A DNA stretch of 11,624 nt from an uncultured Pseudomonadota bacterium (GTDB taxonomy: Bacteria > Pseudomonadota > Gammaproteobacteria > Xanthomonadales > Ahniellaceae), in assembly GCA_937996755.1 (NCBI GenBank), contig CALKUS010000129.1, positions 1 to 11,624 of the forward strand, given 5' to 3'. How positions within the stretch are numbered: the first letter of the stretch is position 1; each line of letters begins with the position of its first letter. Positions 7,228-11,624 of this stretch are shown here, one piece after another. The notes beneath the pieces are model-generated. The model worked only from the letters and a program-made list of their open reading frames with translations. It had not been told where the DNA came from and did no database searches. A program made the translations under genes and the position numbers.

Positions 7228-8676
7228 ATGGCCACCGCCTCAGCGCTCAAAGACGCGTACCCGTACTACCTCGGCAACAAGGCGGTCTTCGCGAACCGCG
7301 ACCTCGAAGTCACCGACAAGTACACCGGCAAGGTCGCAACGCATGTCGCGCAGGCCGACCCCGCCGCGATCGACAAGGGCATCCAGCTCGCCGTCGAATC
7401 CCAGGAAGCCATGCGCAACTTCCCGCCGTTCAAGCGGCAGGAAGTGCTGAACCATTGCGTCGCGCGCTTCAAGGAGCGCTTCGAGGAAATCGCGCTCGCG
7501 CTCTGCATCGAGGCGGGAAAGCCGATCAAGGATTCGCGCGGCGAAGTCTCGCGCCTGATCGACACGTTCCGCGTCGGTGCCGAGGAAGCCGTGCGCATCG
7601 GCGGCGAGGTGATGAACCTCGAGATCTCGCAGCGGGCGAAGGGCTATCGCGGCATGTGGAAGCGCGTGCCGATCGGCCCGTGCTCGCTGATCTCGCCGTT
7701 CAACTTCCCGCTGAACCTCGCTGCGCACAAGATCGCGCCCGCGATCGCCGCCGGCTGCACGTGGGTGATGAAGCCCGCGTCGCGCACGCCGATCGGCGCG
7801 CTCATCATCGGCGAGATCCTCGCCGAAACCGACCTGCCCGCGGGCGCGTTTTCCGTGCTGCCCGCGCATCGCGACGGCGCGGACCTGTTCACCACCGACC
7901 CGCGCCTGAAGCTGCTGTCGTTCACCGGCTCGCCCGGCGTCGGCTGGGACCTCAAGGCGCGCTGCGGCTCGAAGAAGGTGGTGCTCGAGCTCGGCGGCAA
8001 CGCCGCGTGCATCGTCGATCGCGACCAGCGCGACCGCCTCGACCACGTCGTCGAGCGCCTGATCTTCGGCGGCTTCTACCAGTCGGGCCAGAGCTGCATC
8101 CACGTGCAGCGCGTGATCGCGCATGCCGACATCTACGACGAGCTCAAGGCGAAGTACGTCGCCGCGGCGAAGAAGCTCAAGATGGGCGACCCGAAGAACG
8201 AGGACACGTTCGTCGGCCCGATGATCTCGGAGAGCGAGGCGAAGCGCCTGCACGACTGGATCCACAAGGCCGCCGGCGCGGGCGCCACGATCCTCTGCGG
8301 CGGCAAGCGCGAAGGCGCGATGCTCGAGGCGACCATCCTCGAGAACGTGGCGAAGGACCAGCCGGTCGCGTGGGAAGAAGCGTTCGGCCCGGCCGTCGTG
8401 CTTTCGAAGTACAGCGACTTCGAGCAGGCGCTGCACGAAGTGAACGACTCCAAGTTCGGCCTGCAGGCCGGCATCTTCACCGACGACGTGCACAAGGCGA
8501 TGCGCGCCTGGGACGAGCTCGACGTCGGCGGCGTCGTGATCGGCGACGTGCCGTCGTGGCGCGTCGACAACATGCCCTACGGCGGCGTGAAGGACTCCGG
8601 CCTCGGACGCGAAGGCGTCAAGTTCGCGATCGAGGACATGACCGAGATTCGGCTGCTCGTCATTCGCGATCGCTGA
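7228..8676 (+). CDS. NAD(P)-dependent aldehyde dehydrogenase
   Basis: This oxidises an aldehyde to the acid with NAD(P). At 482 residues it is full length for the ALDH superfamily. Visible catalytic features are Asn159 in SPFNFPLN (156-163), Lys182 in MKPAS, FTGSPGVG (232-239) of the Rossmann fold, the general base Glu254 in LELGGNA, the nucleophile Cys290 in SGQSC, and the EEAFGP motif (383-388). The style of the sequence (GWDLKARCGSKKVVLELGGN, QSGQSCIHVQRV, the VPSWRVDNMPYGGVKDSGLGREG end) recalls the ALDH21-like, lactaldehyde or phosphonoacetaldehyde dehydrogenase branch. The substrate cannot be told from sequence alone. The start ATG at 7228 has a good ribosome binding site (GGAAGG, 7 nt away). 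It is probably cotranscribed with the upstream ThDP enzyme, which suggests the pair handles related carbonyl compounds; that link is inference. Confidence 0.93.
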   Translation: MATASALKDAYPYYLGNKAVFANRDLEVTDKYTGKVATHVAQADPAAIDKGIQLAVESQEAMRNFPPFKRQEVLNHCVARFKERFEEIALALCIEAGKPIKDSRGEVSRLIDTFRVGAEEAVRIGGEVMNLEISQRAKGYRGMWKRVPIGPCSLISPFNFPLNLAAHKIAPAIAAGCTWVMKPASRTPIGALIIGEILAETDLPAGAFSVLPAHRDGADLFTTDPRLKLLSFTGSPGVGWDLKARCGSKKVVLELGGNAACIVDRDQRDRLDHVVERLIFGGFYQSGQSCIHVQRVIAHADIYDELKAKYVAAAKKLKMGDPKNEDTFVGPMISESEAKRLHDWIHKAAGAGATILCGGKREGAMLEATILENVAKDQPVAWEEAFGPAVVLSKYSDFEQALHEVNDSKFGLQAGIFTDDVHKAMRAWDELDVGGVVIGDVPSWRVDNMPYGGVKDSGLGREGVKFAIEDMTEIRLLVIRDR

Positions 8677-8693
8677 ACCCGAATCTGGGAGCC

Positions 8694-8766
8694 GGGAGCG
8701 GGGAGCGGCAAGAGCTGGCTGGGCGCGCCGACACGGCGGAGCGCGCGCTTGCCGCTCCCCGCTCTC
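8694..8766. terminator. Long hairpin between convergent aldehyde dehydrogenase and histidine kinase genes
   Basis: The arms AGCGGGGAGCGGCAAG (8697-8712) and CTTGCCGCTCCCCGCT (8748-8763) are exact reverse complements. One more G-C pair, a G-T and another G-C extend them to 8694 / 8766. The spacer is 35 nt. It lies 17 bp after one stop and 12 bp before the other, so it may end transcripts from both genes. TTTTCCC at 8785-8791 follows on the plus strand but is inside the kinase gene. It is a second copy of the family seen at 4578-4633, in the same kind of place. Confidence 0.75.
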
Positions 8767-8778
8767 CGCTTGCCGCTC

Positions 8779-10722
8779 TCAGTGTTTTCCCTTCCGCTCC
8801 CTCGCCCGCGCCATCGCGCGCTCCAGCGCCTGCAGGTCGATCGGCTTGACGAGGTGCTCGTCGAAGCCGGCCTGCGTGGTGCGCAGTCGGTCTTCCTCCT
8901 GGCCGTAGCCGGTCGCGGCGACCAGCATCGTTTCGCGGCCCCAGTCGGTGGCGCGGATGCGCCGCGCGAGCTCGAAGCCGTTCATTCCGGGCAGGCCGAG
9001 GTCGAGCAGCGCGACGTCCGGGCGCACCGCCTCCGCGAGCTTCAGCGCCTCGCCGCCTTCGTTCGCCGTCGCGACGCGGTGCCCACCCATCTCGAGCAGC
9101 ACGCGCAGCGTCGTCGTCGAATCGACGTTGTCGTCGACCACGAGCACCGAGAGCGGCTCCGTCGCGCTGCCGACCAGGCCGGGCGTGTCGAGCTCGTCGA
9201 TGGCCGGCGTGCGCAGCAGCGGCAGGAACAGCGTGAACTCGCTGCCCTGATCCGGTCCCGCGCTCTTCGCGATGACGCGGCCGCCGTGCAGCTCGGCCAG
9301 GCGCTTGACGATCGCCAGGCCGAGGCCGAGGCCGCCCTTGCTGCGCGCGAAGTCGTCGTTGCCCTGCGCGAACAGGTCGAACGCGCGCAGCAGCATGCGC
9401 GAATCGATGCCTTCGCCGTTGTCGGACACCGACAGCTTCGCTTCCCCGGATACGCGGCAGAGCGCGATGCGGATCTCGCCGTGCGGCGGCGTGAACTTCG
9501 CCGCGTTGTGCAGCAGGTTGCTGACCACCTGGGTCAGGCGCACGAGGTCGCCGAGCACGCGCGTGGGCGCGTCGATCTCGAGCACGAGCTTGTGGTGCCG
9601 CGATTCGATGAACGGGCGCGTCGCTTCGACCGCACGCGCGACGACGTCGCCGAGATCCACGGGCACGCGCTCCACCGTGAGCTTGCCCGACGTGATGCGG
9701 CTCGCGTCGAGCAGGTCGTCCACGAGGCGCGTGAGCTGGCCGGTCTGCCGCTCGATGATCCCCGCGGCCCAGGCGACGCGCGCCGGCTCGTTCGGGAAGC
9801 GGCCCAGCAGGCCGCCGGCATTGCGGATCGGCGCGAGCGGATTGCGCAGCTCGTGCGCGAGCATCGCGATGAATTCGTTCATGCGCCGCGCCTGGTCCTC
9901 GAGCTTCTCGACCATGACGCGGTTCGTGAGGTCGCGCGTGACCTTCGCGAAGCCCCGCAGGTTGCCGTTCGCGTCGTGCAGCGCGGTGATGACGACGTTC
10001 GCCCAGAAGCGCGATCCGTCCTTGCGGATGCGCCAGCCCTCGTCCTCGAAGCGGCCGAAGCGCCTGGCGCCGTCGAGCTCCGTGTCCGGCCAGCCGTGCT
10101 GCACGGCCTCCGCCGGGTAGAACGTGGAGAAGTGCTTGCCGACGATTTCCTGCGCGGTATACCCCTTGAGCTGCTGGGCGCCGGAATTCCAGGTCGCGAC
10201 GCGTCCATCGGGATCGAGCATGAAGATCGCGTAATCCTTCACGCCGTCGACGATGAGGCGGAAGCGTTCCTCGCTCTCGCGCAGGCGCTCCTCCTGCTCG
10301 CGACGCTCGGTGAGGTCGCGAGTGACCTTCGCGAAGCCGCGCAGCACGCCGGCGTCGTCGTGCAACGCGGTGATCACGACGTTCGCCCAGAAGCGCGTGC
10401 CGTCCTTGCGCACGCGCCAGCCTTCGTCCTCGATGCTGCCGTCGGCGGTTGCGCGCGCGAGCTCCTGCTCGGGCCAGCGGCGTGCGATCGCGTCGGGCGG
10501 ATAGAACAGCGAGAAGTGCCGGCCGAGCACTTCCTCGGCCCGGTAGCCCTTGATGGCGCGCGCGCCGGCGTTCCAGCTCGCGACGTTGCCTTCGGGCGTC
10601 AGCAGGAAGATCGCGTAATCCCTGACCGTACCGATCAGCAGGCGCAGCAGCTCGTCGGGGACCTGCCCCGCGAAGCCACGCGCGTCGTTTCCCGCGCGCC
10701 CCGTGCCGCCGCCTTCGCTCAT
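8779..10722 (-). CDS. Hybrid sensor histidine kinase: PAS-PAS-HisKA-HATPase-REC
   Basis: This is a 647-residue soluble sensor kinase with no signal peptide or membrane segment, so it should sense an internal signal or cofactor. PAS 1 covers about 28-139 and PAS 2 about 156-267. They align without gaps at a fixed 128-residue offset and share RFWANVVITALHD and LRGFAKVTRDLT. A helix of about 270-288 leads to the H-box with His290 (AHELRNPL). The ATPase domain has the N-box Asn402 and Asn406, SDNGEGID (432-439) and GGLGLGLAIVK (463-473). The C-terminal receiver has Asp530/Asp531, phospho-acceptor Asp574 in LLDLGLPGMNG, Thr604 and Lys626. All phosphotransfer residues are present. It may pass phosphate through its own receiver to an HPt protein, none of which is visible here. 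It lies 96 bp downstream of the diguanylate cyclase gene on the same strand, so they may be cotranscribed. GGGAA lies about 9 nt before the ATG. Confidence 0.93.
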   Translation of the reverse strand: MSEGGGTGRAGNDARGFAGQVPDELLRLLIGTVRDYAIFLLTPEGNVASWNAGARAIKGYRAEEVLGRHFSLFYPPDAIARRWPEQELARATADGSIEDEGWRVRKDGTRFWANVVITALHDDAGVLRGFAKVTRDLTERREQEERLRESEERFRLIVDGVKDYAIFMLDPDGRVATWNSGAQQLKGYTAQEIVGKHFSTFYPAEAVQHGWPDTELDGARRFGRFEDEGWRIRKDGSRFWANVVITALHDANGNLRGFAKVTRDLTNRVMVEKLEDQARRMNEFIAMLAHELRNPLAPIRNAGGLLGRFPNEPARVAWAAGIIERQTGQLTRLVDDLLDASRITSGKLTVERVPVDLGDVVARAVEATRPFIESRHHKLVLEIDAPTRVLGDLVRLTQVVSNLLHNAAKFTPPHGEIRIALCRVSGEAKLSVSDNGEGIDSRMLLRAFDLFAQGNDDFARSKGGLGLGLAIVKRLAELHGGRVIAKSAGPDQGSEFTLFLPLLRTPAIDELDTPGLVGSATEPLSVLVVDDNVDSTTTLRVLLEMGGHRVATANEGGEALKLAEAVRPDVALLDLGLPGMNGFELARRIRATDWGRETMLVAATGYGQEEDRLRTTQAGFDEHLVKPIDLQALERAMARARERKGKH

Positions 10723-10738
10723 CGAATCGTTCCCGCCC

Positions 10739-10760
10739 GTCGATCGACCACGCTAGCGTG
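10739..10760. promoter_or_regulatory. Two adjacent perfect palindromes in the cyclase-kinase gap
   Basis: GTCGATCGAC (10739-10748) is followed directly by CACGCTAGCGTG (10749-10760), both perfect inverted repeats, inside the 96-bp gap upstream of the kinase start. The second could be an operator or a short stem. Neither is followed by a T-run on the minus strand. The role is unknown, and a chance origin for the 10-mer is quite possible. Confidence 0.35.
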
Positions 10761-10818
10761 CTGCCCCGGCGACGACGCAGCCGGGAGACGAGAGTTTGCA
10801 GGTTGCACGACGTCGGCG

Positions 10819-11597
10819 TCAGGCGGGCGCACGTTCGACGCGATTGCGGCCCATGCGCTTGGCGCGATAGAGCGCCGCGTCGGCGCGCTCGACCAGGTCC
10901 CTCGGCTCGCGGTCGCGGCGAGGATCGAACGAGGCCACGCCCACGCTGACGGTGATGCCGGTCGCGAGCTCGCCGGCGGCCGCGCGGAGCCGCTCGGCGA
11001 GCACGAGCGCCTGCTCGGCCTGGCAGGCGGGGGCCACCAGCGCGAACTCCTCGCCGCCGTAGCGCGCGAGCGTCGAATCCTCGCGCACGGCGCGCGCGAG
11101 CGTCTGCGCGATGCGCTTCAGCAGCTCGTCGCCCGCGAGGTGGCCATGCGCGTCGTTGAACGCCTTGAAATGGTCGACGTCGACCAGCAGCAACGCGAGC
11201 GCGCCGCCCGACTGGCGCGCGTGCGCGAACTGTTCGCCCAGCGCGGCATCGAAGCGCCGTCGGTTGCCCACGCCCGTGAGGCCGTCGCGCTCGGCCAGCT
11301 CGCGCAGCTTGCGATTGACCGACTCGAGCTCGATGGTGCGTTCCTGCACGAGCGAGTCGAGCTCCGCGGCGCGCTGGCCGAGCCGCACCATGCGCCGCCG
11401 TTGCCGCCACGTGAGCAGCAGCGCAAGCGCTGCGACGACGGCGCCGAGCAGCAGGCCCTGCACCCACGCGCGCTGGTACCAGAGCGGTTCCACGACGAGC
11501 GCGAATCGCGCGCCACCGGCGATGCGCTCGGGCTGGCGGCGCGCGCGCGCCTCGAACACGTAGCGACCCGGCGGCAGCGCACCGTAGCTCACGCTCG
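10819..11597 (-). CDS. Membrane diguanylate cyclase (Y_Y_Y-TM-GGDEF), N-terminal part missing
   Basis: This is the C-terminal 259 residues or so of a larger sensor that makes c-di-GMP from two GTP. Its 5' end is lost at the contig edge. Numbering from the GTG codon at 11592 (probably internal): residues 2-35 fit the end of a Y_Y_Y domain (YGALPPGRYVFEARA), which in known proteins follows periplasmic beta-propeller repeats. A membrane helix covers about 44-61, a basic stop-transfer and coiled coil 62-103, and the GGDEF domain 104-253. That domain has DGLTGVGNRRRF (103-114), metal-binding Asp138 in VDVDHFKAFND and the active-site loop GGEEF (179-183). All catalytic features are present. The product-inhibition site, normally RxxD just before the loop, reads REDS (170-173), so feedback by c-di-GMP may be absent. 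It precedes the hybrid kinase by 96 bp on the same strand. Confidence 0.9.
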
Positions 11598-11624
11598 AGA
11601 TCGGAAGAGCACACGTCTGAACTC
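11598..11624. other. Illumina TruSeq adapter remnant, not genomic
   Basis: The last 27 bases begin AGATCGGAAGAGCACACGTC and match the standard TruSeq read-1 adapter as known. Genomic sequence ends at about 11597; one base either way is ambiguous. On the minus strand the adapter reads as the peptide MCSSDL, a well-known sign of adapter carried into assemblies. Confidence 0.97.

Noticed and set aside
8660..11614. A 984-residue minus-strand open frame across the kinase and the cyclase
   Set aside because: It starts inside the sequencing adapter (MCSSDL) and reads both real genes in the wrong frame.
1..11624. tRNA, rRNA, transposase, integrase, toxin-antitoxin or phage genes
   Set aside because: None was seen. 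All recognised genes are housekeeping, metabolic or signalling, and the repeats carry no transposase.

Overview
The window is about 11.6 kb of very GC-rich bacterial DNA. Strong codon-position bias leaves long open frames antisense to almost every real gene. The gene set (XseA, FimX-like REC/GGDEF/EAL degeneracy, a Y_Y_Y-type diguanylate cyclase, a catabolic-type acetolactate synthase beside an aldehyde dehydrogenase) and the dense intergenic palindromes suggest a proteobacterium, most likely Beta (Burkholderiales/Rhodocyclales-like). That placement is an inference from gene style, not a search. The piece looks like a complete assembly contig: the left end lies inside a tandem repeat and the right end is sequencing adapter.

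Layout, left to right. 1-281: a 63-bp tandem repeat array. 296-2749 (-): an 817-residue response regulator with a pseudo-receiver, an intact receiver, and GGDEF and EAL domains that have lost their catalytic residues. 2817-3121: a repeat block with a perfect 21-bp outer inverted repeat and two inner palindromes. 3196-4575 (+): xseA, exonuclease VII large subunit. 4578-4633: a strong hairpin at the convergent junction. 4647-5081 (-): a small FHA-domain protein. 5157-5387: an upstream region with a candidate promoter. 5388-7028 (+): a ThDP enzyme of the acetolactate synthase family. 7046-7213: a nested palindromic element filling the gap. 7228-8676 (+): an aldehyde dehydrogenase, probably in the same operon. 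8694-8766: a second hairpin of the same family as 4578-4633, again at a convergent junction. 8779-10722 (-): a soluble hybrid histidine kinase with two tandem PAS domains. 10819-11597 (-): the C-terminal part of a membrane diguanylate cyclase, cut by the contig end. 11598-11624: Illumina TruSeq adapter.

Functionally the window has two signalling islands. The left one is a c-di-GMP-type effector that looks catalytically dead. The right one is an active-looking diguanylate cyclase followed by a hybrid kinase. Between them lie a housekeeping DNA-repair gene, an FHA phosphothreonine reader and a two-gene metabolic unit (acetolactate synthase plus aldehyde dehydrogenase).

No clear new defence or mobile system is visible. 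The most distinctive content is the repeat load. Four different palindromic or tandem repeat families occupy most of the intergenic spaces, and two of them seem to serve as, or overlap with, transcription-end or intra-operon signals. The degenerate c-di-GMP protein is the most interesting gene.
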